From NCBI GenBank assembly GCA_028712845.1, contig JAQTPO010000017.1, forward strand, positions 1 to 21,355: a stretch of 21,355 nucleotides of DNA, written 5' to 3'. This document shows, one piece after another, positions 14,585 through 21,355 of the stretch. This DNA is from Dehalococcoidales bacterium (GTDB taxonomy: Bacteria > Chloroflexota > Dehalococcoidia > Dehalococcoidales > Fen-1064). The notes below the pieces were generated by a model. That model saw only the letters and a list, made by a program, of their open reading frames with translations. It was not told the DNA's origin and ran no database searches. A program made the position numbers and the translations under genes. Each line of letters opens with the position of its first letter. The stretch's first letter is position 1.

Positions 14585-16153
14585 ATGAGTTGGCAAAAAG
14601 AAGTTGATGAGCTTCAGCGCAGACGGGAACTGGGCAAACAGATGGGAGGTGCCGAGGGCATCACCAGGCAGCATTCCCGGGGGAAGCTCACCATAAGAGA
14701 GCGGATTGACCTGCTTCTTGACCGGGGTTCGCTTCAAGAAGCATGGTGGTTTGTTGGTGGCACCGAGTATGACGAGAATGAGGGTCTAAAAGCATTCACT
14801 CCGTCCAATAAGGTTATGGGCTACGGGAAAATCAACGGTCGTCCGGTGTGCTTTCGCGGGGATGATTTCACACTCCTTGGCGGCTCAAGTGACCGATTTA
14901 GTCACACTAAGCCACCCGTTTCCATAGAGGAGATGGCACAATCGCGGCGAGTTCCGATGATCAAATTGCTAGATGGAGCAGGGGGAAGTGTGCGCGAGGT
15001 AGCGCGAGATACCGAGGCACCTGCGGCTCCTACCCCCAATATGGGCTCCCACCTCTGGAACGAAGAACTAACGGCACAAGTCCCTGTTGTCTCAGCAGTG
15101 CTGGGCTCTTGCGGAGGATGGGTTGCGATAACAGCAGTAATGTCACACTGGAGCGTGATGACAAAAAATTCGAGCGAGTTATTTGTCGCAGGTCCTCCTC
15201 TGGTAAAAGCAGCGCAAAACATCGATATTACTAAGCAGGAATTAGGTAACTACAAGGTTCACGTTTACAAAAGCGGGGTAATCGATAACCTTGCTGAGAA
15301 CGAGGAGGATGCTTTTCGTCAGATAAGGCTGTTCTTGAGTTATCTGCCACAAAATGTCTGGCAGTTACCCCCGCGGTCTGAAACTAAGGACGACCCGGAA
15401 AGACGTGATGAGGAGTTGCTTTCCATCATACCCAGGGACCGCAAGAAACAATACGACATCCATCGGATAATAAAACACGTTGTCGATAAAGACTCTATCT
15501 TTGAGCTCTCTCCATTTTACGGAAGGTCTCTTGTTACTCTTTTCGCACGCATGGATGGCTATCCGGTTGCAATAATGGCTAACGATTGCAAATGGGACGG
15601 AGGAGCGCAAACGGCCGCAGCCTGCGACAAGATGACGCGCTTCGTCGATATGGCTGATACCTTCCATCTTCCCGTCATATATCTAATGGATGTGCCGGGT
15701 TTTATGATTGGTCCCGAGTCAGAGAAAGAAGGAACGCTACGAAGGTCAGCCCGCGCCCTGTTTGCAGTGGAACAAGCGACTGTCCCCTACGCAACGGTAA
15801 TATTACGACGCTCTTACGGTGTAGCCGCCAGCGGAGCAAAGCAAGGCCCAGGGCTAAATCCTCATTACGCCTGGCCGTCAGCAGAATCAGGGTCTCTGCC
15901 TCCGGCGGGAGGAGTCATGGCTGCATTTCGAAGAGAAATTGAAGCTGCGCCTGACCCGGAAGCCAAGAGGATTGAAATAGAGAATCGTGTTAATCGGCTT
16001 AGTTCGGTAATGCGCAGAGCAAATACATTTGGCGTCATGGACATTATCGACCCCCGTGAAACAAGGACACTCCTGTGCAATTTCGTGAGGGATGCACAAG
16101 AGATTACAGCTACTCAGCTTGGTCCCAAATCCCGTATCGGGATAAGACCATAG
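14585..16153 (+). CDS. Acyl-CoA carboxylase carboxyltransferase subunit (PccB/AccD-like)
   Basis: A 522-residue protein with the two crotonase-like halves of biotin-dependent carboxyltransferases. Seen: the N-terminal block RGKLTIRERIDLLLDRGS (32-49); the first oxyanion-hole segment LLDGAGGSVRE (128-138); the second half with YPVAIMANDCKWDGGAQTAAACDKMTRF; the hydrophobic IYLMDVPGFMIGPESE; and the conserved NPHYAWPSAE near the C-terminus. The usual role is transfer of carboxyl from biotin to propionyl-, acetyl- or other acyl-CoA, or the reverse in decarboxylases. No biotin carboxylase, biotin carrier protein or sodium-pump subunit is in the window, so the partner must be encoded elsewhere. The start is fixed by the SD and by the promoter just upstream. 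Substrate specificity cannot be read with confidence. Confidence 0.88.
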   Translation: MSWQKEVDELQRRRELGKQMGGAEGITRQHSRGKLTIRERIDLLLDRGSLQEAWWFVGGTEYDENEGLKAFTPSNKVMGYGKINGRPVCFRGDDFTLLGGSSDRFSHTKPPVSIEEMAQSRRVPMIKLLDGAGGSVREVARDTEAPAAPTPNMGSHLWNEELTAQVPVVSAVLGSCGGWVAITAVMSHWSVMTKNSSELFVAGPPLVKAAQNIDITKQELGNYKVHVYKSGVIDNLAENEEDAFRQIRLFLSYLPQNVWQLPPRSETKDDPERRDEELLSIIPRDRKKQYDIHRIIKHVVDKDSIFELSPFYGRSLVTLFARMDGYPVAIMANDCKWDGGAQTAAACDKMTRFVDMADTFHLPVIYLMDVPGFMIGPESEKEGTLRRSARALFAVEQATVPYATVILRRSYGVAASGAKQGPGLNPHYAWPSAESGSLPPAGGVMAAFRREIEAAPDPEAKRIEIENRVNRLSSVMRRANTFGVMDIIDPRETRTLLCNFVRDAQEITATQLGPKSRIGIRP

Positions 16154-16182
16154 CCTGAATCGGATTGAACACATCCACGAAC

Positions 16183-16200
16183 CTGCCGGCAATCCGGCAG
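16183..16200. terminator. Short GC-rich hairpin after the carboxyltransferase gene
   Basis: Perfect 7-bp stem CTGCCGG/CCGGCAG with a CAAT tetraloop, 29 nt after the stop codon and between convergent genes. It is followed by CTTGATTCG rather than a T-run, so termination is possible but would be weak. Confidence 0.35.
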
Positions 16201-16262
16201 CTTGATTCGTATTTAACTAAACAGTATAACGAGCTTCTCTCCTGTTCAAAGAGCAGCGGCTA

Positions 16263-16631
16263 TCAGACATCGTTTTCGGGTTCCTCGGAAATCCCGCAGT
16301 CACAACCACACATGCCACACGTGCCGCACGATGCTCTTTCTTTCTTCGTTAACAGCGAAGGAGCATCCAAAATTACATCGACCACACGTGATAAGCCGGA
16401 TTTGTCAGAACCCCAGATGAGGTGTATTCTTTTGCCTTCCTGGTCCAGATAGCTATTCACTACCAGAGGTCTTTCAGTGTCTCCACGCCATGCCGGACCC
16501 GCGAAGGGGTTGTCCCTGGTGTAGCCCAGTGCATCCACTTCAGCTTGCAGATTACTTAGAGTCCTTCCCGTATCACCATCGAAGGTAAATCCTTTTAGAC
16601 CCATTAACTTCTGGTTAATATTTTCGGACAT
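16263..16631 (-). CDS. Hypothetical protein with Cys-rich C-terminal tail
   Basis: A 122-residue soluble protein not recognised by me. Residues about 12-90 look like a compact alpha/beta domain (GFTFDGDTGRTLSNLQAEVDALG; RPLVVNSYLDQEGKRIHLIWG; SRVVDVILDAPSLL), followed by a basic linker and a tail with five cysteines in eleven residues, CGTCGMCGCDC (Cys102, 105, 108, 110, 112), then an acidic end. The tail suggests metal or Fe-S binding, or a redox/thiolate cluster. The ATG at 16631 has AAGGAGG 9 nt upstream, so it is a real gene. It lies between the convergent carboxyltransferase gene and, 168 bp upstream, the co-oriented plsC-like gene. No function is assigned. Confidence 0.75.
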   Translation of the reverse strand: MSENINQKLMGLKGFTFDGDTGRTLSNLQAEVDALGYTRDNPFAGPAWRGDTERPLVVNSYLDQEGKRIHLIWGSDKSGLSRVVDVILDAPSLLTKKERASCGTCGMCGCDCGISEEPENDV

Positions 16632-16799
16632 ATCTCAAATCCTCCTTACCATATTACGACCGCCGGACAAATCCACACGCTAACCCATTAAGAATCTCTA
16701 ATAAGTTATTTTATATTCTACCGTTCTGTTTGTATGCGACTTCCGTCACAAGAGAAAATAATATTAATCACCTTTCGTTATGTTAACTTAACCGTCTTA

Positions 16800-17426
16800 T
16801 TAATTGGTATAACGGCCGCGGTATTCAGGTGGCAAAAGCCCGGCGATATGCGTCATGATTTCGAAGGTCAGACGGGCTGTCTCTTCTTTACTCAATTTGT
16901 CGTGAACAGCAGAAAGTGTAAAAGGCTGCCCTATGTTGAGTGTGATTCTCGGTCGCCTGAGAAACCACCTTTTACCTATCAACTGTCCCGTGCCGCTGAT
17001 ACCCACCGGCACGATCGGGACATCACTCTTCACTGCTAGTAACGCCGCACCCGGGTAAGCTTGCCCGAGTTTGCCATCCCCACTGCGCCCACCCTCAGGG
17101 AAGATGATAAGTGTCTGACCACGGGCAAGAAGCTCCAATGCCCTCCGTCCGGCGCGCCTGTTGAGCCTGCCCTTAGCTACAGGAAAAGCTCCGGATTGTA
17201 CCGCCAGCCAGCCTATGAAGCGTGAGTGAAAGAGCTCTTCCTTAGCCATGAAATAGACCTTGCGTCCCAGGCTCACCCCGAGCAGAGGCGAATCCAGCAG
17301 GTTGACATGATTAGCCACCACGATACAAGCGCTGTGCTGCGGAACATTTTCTCTTCCTGTAACCCGGCAGCGTAATAAAAGTCTGGAAAGTAACGATATG
17401 CTAAAACGAAAGAAGTAATAGAACAT
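16800..17426 (-). CDS. 1-acyl-sn-glycerol-3-phosphate acyltransferase (PlsC-like)
   Basis: A 208-residue membrane-associated acyltransferase predicted to acylate lysophosphatidic acid in phospholipid synthesis. Motif I is ANHVNLLDSP with the HX4D pair His40/Asp45; motif II lies around YFMAKEELF (58-66); motif III is IIFPEGGRSGDG (107-118); motif IV is the VPIVPVGISG segment (136-145). A hydrophobic N-terminus (1-19) probably contacts the membrane. The ATG at 17426 has no clear SD. An extended -10, TGATATAAT, ends only 8 nt upstream, so the mRNA would be almost leaderless. It lies 40 bp downstream of the NMO/FabK-like gene on the same strand and could also be read through from it. Confidence 0.9.
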   Translation of the reverse strand: MFYYFFRFSISLLSRLLLRCRVTGRENVPQHSACIVVANHVNLLDSPLLGVSLGRKVYFMAKEELFHSRFIGWLAVQSGAFPVAKGRLNRRAGRRALELLARGQTLIIFPEGGRSGDGKLGQAYPGAALLAVKSDVPIVPVGISGTGQLIGKRWFLRRPRITLNIGQPFTLSAVHDKLSKEETARLTFEIMTHIAGLLPPEYRGRYTN

Positions 17427-17434
17427 CGTCCGTT

Positions 17435-17443
17435 ATTATATCA
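17435..17443 (-). promoter_or_regulatory. Extended -10 promoter placed at the plsC-like start codon
   Basis: On the minus strand TGATATAAT (17443-17435), 8 nt before the ATG. The predicted transcription start falls within about 0-3 nt of the start codon. No good -35 is present. Confidence 0.4.
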
Positions 17444-17466
17444 TATGACCCTGCATCCAGGGGCAA

Positions 17467-18351
17467 TTATTTTGTCTTCAGAAATTCCCAGGTGTCTAAA
17501 ATTGCCTCAGCGCCATTCATAATTCCCTGAATAAACTCTTGCACTGTAGGAATTTTATCAACAGCGCCAGCAGCAAACGAAGCGGCAAGGCTCCAGTCCC
17601 TTTCCGCCGGTTGCACTATTCCCTCGGTCGGCCGCACTGGAGTGCCCGGTATCATCACCCTCTGGCGGAGTTCAGGACTATCCGGCGTCAGGTTGATAAT
17701 GCCTTCTTTCGATGAGTTTTTAATAGGACACTCACTGGTTGCCAGAAAAGCCGTGCCCATCATTATCCCATCCGCTCCCATCCCCAGGGCTGCCATAAAC
17801 CCATGCGCATCGCCGATACCGCCGGATGCGACCAGCGGGACATTAATGTTACGTCTCCCCCACAGGATTGTCGTCATAGTTGGCAACTGGGTAGGGTTCT
17901 TTATTCCCGCACCCTCCAGTCCCACCAGAATTATTGCTCCGGCACCCACCTCCACCGCATGAACAGCATCCTTGACCCTGGCAGCTTTATGCATCCACGG
18001 TAACCCGCTAGCTTTGATACGTGGTGCTAGCGCATCCGGTTTATAAACAGATGTCTCTATAGGTATTCTCTCTTCGATGCACACTGTCAGCATTTGCTCG
18101 ATTTCAGGACAAATGCCAATGCTCAAATTAACTCCGAAAGTCCCGGACGCTCCTGAACAGGCTTCCTTGCATTTTCTGATGTCTTCTTTTAGTTTTTGCG
18201 GAGTCCCGGAAATGGATGCGGTAATGGTGCCGTGAGCCCCGGCATTAGCAACCGCAGCAGCGAATTGCCAGCCACCCAGCTTTGCCATAGCGCCTTGCAT
18301 GATAGGATACTTACAACCAAGAAATTCCGTGATACGTGTCTTCCATTCCAT
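17467..18351 (-). CDS. Nitronate monooxygenase/FabK-like FMN protein
   Basis: A 294-residue TIM-barrel flavoprotein of the 2-nitropropane dioxygenase-like family, which contains nitronate monooxygenases and the enoyl-ACP reductase FabK. Seen: the N-terminal CKYPIMQGAMAKLGGWQFAA, FGVNLSIG (72-79), and the FMN phosphate-binding VPLVASGGIGDAHG with ALGMGADGIMMGTAFLAT (171-205). The loop that normally holds the catalytic His (EAGGH or ESGGH) reads LEGAGIKNP, with Ile150 in the His position, so neither classical NMO nor FabK chemistry can be assumed. The ATG at 18351 is directly preceded by GAGG, with AAAGGA further upstream, so the SD is imperfect. It lies in an acyl-CoA/lipid neighbourhood and is followed by plsC, which favours a role on CoA- or ACP-linked substrates; this is inference. 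Confidence 0.85.
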   Translation of the reverse strand: MEWKTRITEFLGCKYPIMQGAMAKLGGWQFAAAVANAGAHGTITASISGTPQKLKEDIRKCKEACSGASGTFGVNLSIGICPEIEQMLTVCIEERIPIETSVYKPDALAPRIKASGLPWMHKAARVKDAVHAVEVGAGAIILVGLEGAGIKNPTQLPTMTTILWGRRNINVPLVASGGIGDAHGFMAALGMGADGIMMGTAFLATSECPIKNSSKEGIINLTPDSPELRQRVMIPGTPVRPTEGIVQPAERDWSLAASFAAGAVDKIPTVQEFIQGIMNGAEAILDTWEFLKTK

Positions 18352-18357
18352 CCTCTA

Positions 18358-18669
18358 TTAGCCGTCCTTTCTCTTTGGTCTGCTGGTAGTAAAAACAGGG
18401 TTATCCATTGGTGCACTGAACAAGCTCATAGTTCTTGTCAGCACACAGCCACATCGGCTGGTTATTTGTAACAACACCTGATAAGTCATCACATCAGGCA
18501 TAAAGAGCGGGATACAGGATTCGAACCCGCGACAACCTGCTTGGAAACATTCACCAGAGGATACCCCTGCCTTTAGCTTTGCAACTATAATAGCCGCCGG
18601 ATTGGCAGGTGTTTCGGGAGACAGCGAGGCAAGCAGCTTTTTTGTATTGGGATTATTGCTTGCAGACAT
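18358..18669 (-). CDS. Doubtful 103-codon frame spanning the tRNA fragment
   Basis: Open frame of 103 codons starting just inside repeat copy 2 and ending 6 nt before the NMO/FabK-like gene. Its middle (codons about 41-55, AGCRGFESCIPL) is simply the translation of the tRNA-Gly 3' half, so the frame as a whole is unlikely to be a functional protein. The first 40 codons (rich in Ser, Pro, Ala; ANPAAIIVAKLKAG) could be the 5' end of a gene cut by an integration or excision event. No family was recognised. The SD is poor (GAGG one nucleotide before the ATG). Confidence 0.2.
   Translation of the reverse strand: MSASNNPNTKKLLASLSPETPANPAAIIVAKLKAGVSSGECFQAGCRGFESCIPLFMPDVMTYQVLLQITSRCGCVLTRTMSLFSAPMDNPVFTTSRPKRKDG
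18506..18547 (-). pseudogene. 3' half of tRNA-Gly(UCC): probable att site of an integrated element
   Basis: Read on the minus strand from 18547 the 42 nt have the exact architecture of tRNA positions 32-73: anticodon loop TTTCCAA (anticodon UCC), anticodon 3' strand GCAGG, a 5-nt variable loop, T-stem GCGGG, T-loop TTCGAAT, T-stem CCTGT, acceptor 3' strand ATCCCGC and discriminator T. The 31 nt upstream cannot supply the matching acceptor, D-arm or anticodon 5' strands (no GCGGGAT; anticodon stem 0 of 5 pairs), so the gene is truncated at the anticodon loop. Tyrosine recombinases commonly cross over there and leave such 3' halves at one end of an island. The 3' end points left, so the element would extend to the right. 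No 5' half is in the window. Confidence 0.8.
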
Positions 18670-18693
18670 GCCTCAATCTTCTTCCTTTTCAGC

Positions 18694-18739
18694 TTTTTTG
18701 ATACTATCATATGCCCATAAAGATATCAAGACAGACAAT
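18694..18739 (-). repeat. 46-bp direct repeat, copy 2
   Basis: Second copy of the element at 14300-14345 (42 of 46 identical, same orientation). It lies 147 bp to the right of the tRNA-Gly fragment, inside the presumed element side. The same minus-strand TTGATA-N17-TAGTAT arrangement is present. Confidence 0.8.
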
Positions 18740-19032
18740 GATGGCTGCATTATTCTTTGATTTATCACCTATTGGCACCGAAGGCAATACTTACTGCAAT
18801 AACGAGATAACAAATGGTACCGCTATTTGAGGTATATCGGATAAACAACAGAACACGCTTATAACTTCATGAAATGGTTTCCCAAAAATGAGTGATTGTT
18901 TTGTTCTGGCTAAGTAGTCCAGTTTGAACACAGACCCAGCCTTATGTTAGTCTAGAAATATAGATATAGTGTGTGCTTTCTGGAACTACAGCCTTCATCT
19001 TTCAAACTACTTGAAAAGGAATCGTGTCAATT
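18740..19032. other. Intergenic leader region of the CoA-transferase gene
   Basis: No gene seen. With the doubtful frame discounted, the gene-free stretch is 18352-19032 and also holds the tRNA fragment and repeat copy 2. A weak plus-strand promoter is possible (TTGAAC at 18924-18929, 18-nt spacer, TAGTCT at 18948-18953), followed by AAAAGGA (19014-19020) before the ATG. Confidence 0.35.
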
Positions 19033-21355
19033 ATGGGTACCGTCTCTCCCGATGTAAACAGTCATACAACTTCCAACGGACGAAAAGCGCTTGACGGAGT
19101 AAAGGTCATCGAGTGGTCGCAAATGGTTGCGGGGCCTTACTGCGCCAAGCTCCTAGCCGACCTCGGCGCTGATACCATTAAGATAGAAGACCCCGGTGGT
19201 GATGAGGCACGTAAGCGGGGACCCTTTCTCCACGATGAAGCGGATCCGGAGAAGAGCCTCCTTTTCCTCTATCTGAACACAAACAAACGGGGTGTCACAC
19301 TGGACGTGCACAGCCGTACCGGAAGAGAGAAGTTCATCGAATTGATACGTTGGGCTGATATCTTTATCGACGACCATCTGTCCCAGTCCCTCGCTGAGTT
19401 GAAACTTGATTACGCTGAACTGAGCAAGATTAATCCGGCTCTCGTGATGGCTTCTATTACTCCCTTCGGGCAGAGCGGACCTTACAGCAACTATAAAGCC
19501 TACCCACTAAATATCTGGCATGGCGGCGGTCTGGGTTATCTAAGTCCGATAACGGAGGGAATACCCATTCCTCTTAAACCCGGCGCTTATTGGAGTGAGT
19601 GCGCCTGCGGTCTCGTTGGGGCAGTTGGCGTGGTGGCAGGATTGTATCATATGAGAGAGACAGGCTGTGGGCAACTCGTCGATGTTTCAAAACAAGAAGC
19701 CATCATGGGTTTAGCGAGGGTGCAACTTGACCGCTATCCTAATGAAGGCGTGGTGCAAAACCACGCTGGATTTCCCAGGAAGGGACCTGCTCTCGTCCAC
19801 TGTAAAGACGGCTATATGGTGTACTCCGGCACCCAGCAACACGAATCGAAGGCGCTGATACAGTTTATTTCTGGAACAGATACCAATAAATATGAGAAAT
19901 TTCTTGATGAAGATTTCCGCGAAGATCACTGGTTGGAATTGAAAGATAATATTTCGAAGTGGATGGAGGAATACCCCAAGGACTGGCTCTATCACCAAGG
20001 ACAGGCAGCTGGCGTTCCAATTGCGCCGGTGATGACAGTTGAGGATATAGTGAAGTCAGCCCAGTCCACAGCAAGACAACTCTTTATCAAGGGCGTTCAT
20101 CCAGTGGCTGGAAAATTAATTTACCCGGCTTCTGCCTGCCGCTTTTCAGCTTCGCCAGCGAGTATAGAGCGGGCAGCACCGCTGCTGGGCGAACATAACA
20201 CGAAAGTATTTGAGAAACCATTGGCACCCAATATAATAAACACACCGAAACCAGACAAGAAAGTCGGGCGTATCCTCGAAGGGATAAGGATAGCCGACTT
20301 CTCCTGGGCTTGGGCCGGCTCGCACGCCACAGAGCTTCTGGCATTTCTTGGTGCCGAAGTCATCAAGATTGAGAGTATGAACCGGATTGATATGGTCCGC
20401 AAAATGTCTTTCACGACAGGCCAGAAATTTACCGGTGTTAACTCTTCCAGCGTCTTCAATGGACTTAATCTGGGAAAACTCAGCATCAAACTTAATTTGA
20501 GCAAGCCAAAAGGCATAGAGCTGGCTAAGAGAATCGTGGGTATGAGCGATATCGTTATGCAGAATATGCGTCCGGGAGTCATGGAAAAACTCGGCTTGAG
20601 CTATGATACACTCAGGGCAATTAAGCCGGACATCGTTTACCTGTCATCTTCCACACGAGGTAGTATCGGACCGGAGAGGAACTACTCCGGTTACGCTCCT
20701 AATTTTGCGGCTTTAGCCGGCATATCTTACCTTTGCGGTATGCCTGACGGCGAACCTTGCGCTATGGCAGGAGAAATCGACATTTTGAGTGCTGTTTCCT
20801 CGGCTTTTGCTCTCCTGGTTGGGCTTAATCACCGCAAGATGACCGGGGAAGGACAGCACATCGACCTTTCCTCTACCGATTCCTCCAGTGTACTCATCGG
20901 GGATGTCATTATGGACTACATGGCAAATGGCCGTGTACAGACGCGGTGCGGTAACCTCGACGAAGCTATGGCACCCCACAACTGCTACCGGTGTAAGGGT
21001 GAGAATAAATGGGTTAGCGTCGCTGTGGCTACGGATGAAGAATGGCAGGCGCTATGCAAGGTGCTGGGCAATCCTGACTGGAGCCGGCAAGAGCGTTTCC
21101 GTACTGCCCCATTACGCTGGCAGAACCAACTGGAACTGGACAGGTTATTTGAAACGTGGACAATGAATCACACCCATTATCAAGTCATGGAGAAACTCCA
21201 GACGGCGGGAGTGGCAGCGGTTCCTGTCTTTGATGCGGAAGAAATTTATAAAGACCCGCATACGCAACAGCGCCATTGCTGGACACAGGTCTCACATCCA
21301 GTATTGGGTCCGCAGATGGTCCTCAGGCCGGCATGGCAATTATCTGCCACGCCGA
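19033..21355 (+). CDS. Tandem-domain family III (CaiB/BaiF) CoA-transferase, 3' end beyond window
   Basis: One uninterrupted frame of at least 774 codons running off the right edge. Two homologous CoA-transferase domains are visible. Domain 1 (about 20-395) starts LDGVKVIEWSQMVAGPYCAK and has TNKRGVTLD and the GQLVDVS motif (Asp217). Domain 2 (about 415 onward) starts LEGIRIADFSWAWAGSHATE and has GQHIDLS (Asp611), NMRPGVMEKLGLSYD and, near the edge, KDPHTQQR. Such enzymes move CoA between acyl-CoA and a carboxylate, and both domains keep the Asp-containing motif. Single-domain members are about 400 residues, so this is a fusion or internal duplication; DddD (DMSP CoA-transferase/lyase) is a known two-domain precedent, but the substrate here is unknown. 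ATG at 19033 has AAAAGGA 12 nt upstream. It lies on the island side of the tRNA-Gly fragment. Confidence 0.85.
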   Translation, partial: MGTVSPDVNSHTTSNGRKALDGVKVIEWSQMVAGPYCAKLLADLGADTIKIEDPGGDEARKRGPFLHDEADPEKSLLFLYLNTNKRGVTLDVHSRTGREKFIELIRWADIFIDDHLSQSLAELKLDYAELSKINPALVMASITPFGQSGPYSNYKAYPLNIWHGGGLGYLSPITEGIPIPLKPGAYWSECACGLVGAVGVVAGLYHMRETGCGQLVDVSKQEAIMGLARVQLDRYPNEGVVQNHAGFPRKGPALVHCKDGYMVYSGTQQHESKALIQFISGTDTNKYEKFLDEDFREDHWLELKDNISKWMEEYPKDWLYHQGQAAGVPIAPVMTVEDIVKSAQSTARQLFIKGVHPVAGKLIYPASACRFSASPASIERAAPLLGEHNTKVFEKPLAPNIINTPKPDKKVGRILEGIRIADFSWAWAGSHATELLAFLGAEVIKIESMNRIDMVRKMSFTTGQKFTGVNSSSVFNGLNLGKLSIKLNLSKPKGIELAKRIVGMSDIVMQNMRPGVMEKLGLSYDTLRAIKPDIVYLSSSTRGSIGPERNYSGYAPNFAALAGISYLCGMPDGEPCAMAGEIDILSAVSSAFALLVGLNHRKMTGEGQHIDLSSTDSSSVLIGDVIMDYMANGRVQTRCGNLDEAMAPHNCYRCKGENKWVSVAVATDEEWQALCKVLGNPDWSRQERFRTAPLRWQNQLELDRLFETWTMNHTHYQVMEKLQTAGVAAVPVFDAEEIYKDPHTQQRHCWTQVSHPVLGPQMVLRPAWQLSATP

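Noticed and set aside
15887..16192. 101-codon minus-strand frame at the end of the carboxyltransferase gene, and similar long frames opposite fumarase, FeS subunit, dehydrogenase and NMO genes
   Set aside because: They are antisense shadows of strongly conserved genes, without SDs or recognisable domains.
19153..20979. Several 69-153 codon minus-strand frames opposite the right-end open frame
   Set aside because: The plus strand is open throughout and encodes clear CoA-transferase domains; the minus frames have no recognisable content.
1..21355. CRISPR array, rRNA, complete tRNA, transposase or integrase gene
   Set aside because: No regularly spaced repeats, no complete tRNA fold and no recombinase motifs were seen on either strand; the only RNA-gene signal is the tRNA-Gly half at 18506-18547.

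Overview
The window reads as bacterial chromosome from an anaerobe, most plausibly a member of the Chloroflexota (Dehalococcoidia-like). This is an inference from gene content. The window has an anchor-less fumarate reductase-type FAD/FeS pair with malic enzyme and a two-subunit class I fumarase, an Fe-S old-yellow-enzyme protein, several acyl-CoA genes, and a LexA whose promoter carries a GAAC-N4-GTTC-like operator, the type reported for Gram-positive and green non-sulfur bacteria. No ribosomal gene is present to fix the taxonomy.

Region 1 (1-4.6 kb, minus strand) is one tight operon: malic enzyme, fumarase alpha subunit, FeS subunit, flavoprotein subunit. Genes overlap or lie 12-16 nt apart, and starts are GTG, TTG and ATG, each behind a good Shine-Dalgarno (SD). 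It links pyruvate, malate, fumarate and succinate. No membrane anchor and no fumarase beta subunit are visible; the beta subunit could lie beyond the left edge. Region 2 (4.6-8.5 kb) holds an OYE-family Fe-S flavoprotein (+), an ABC-2 exporter pair (-), and a divergently transcribed lexA (+) behind a probable SOS box. Region 3 (8.6-13.3 kb) holds a small double zinc-ribbon protein (-), a diacylglycerol-kinase-type lipid kinase followed by an SPFH/stomatin protein (+), an amidase (-), and a lipoprotein cyclophilin (+). Several good promoters and two strong terminators punctuate it.

Region 4 (13.3-18.4 kb) is rich in acyl-CoA and lipid genes: 3-hydroxyacyl-CoA dehydrogenase (-), a stand-alone carboxyltransferase (+), a small Cys-tailed unknown protein (-), a PlsC acyltransferase (-) and a nitronate-monooxygenase/FabK-like flavoprotein (-). 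Two copies of a 46-bp repeat in the same orientation, at about 14.3 and 18.7 kb, bracket the segment after the dehydrogenase. Region 5 (18.5 kb to the end) starts with the most striking non-coding signal: exactly the 3' half of a tRNA-Gly(UCC), from anticodon loop to discriminator base, without its 5' half. That is the footprint expected of an integration site, with the element expected to the right. The right end is filled by one long open frame encoding two tandem family III (CaiB/BaiF) CoA-transferase domains, cut by the window edge.

Functionally the window combines C4-dicarboxylate/fumarate metabolism, acyl-CoA and membrane-lipid metabolism, and envelope or stress functions (ABC exporter, SPFH, cyclophilin, LexA). 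No CRISPR array, rRNA, complete tRNA, transposase or integrase gene was seen.
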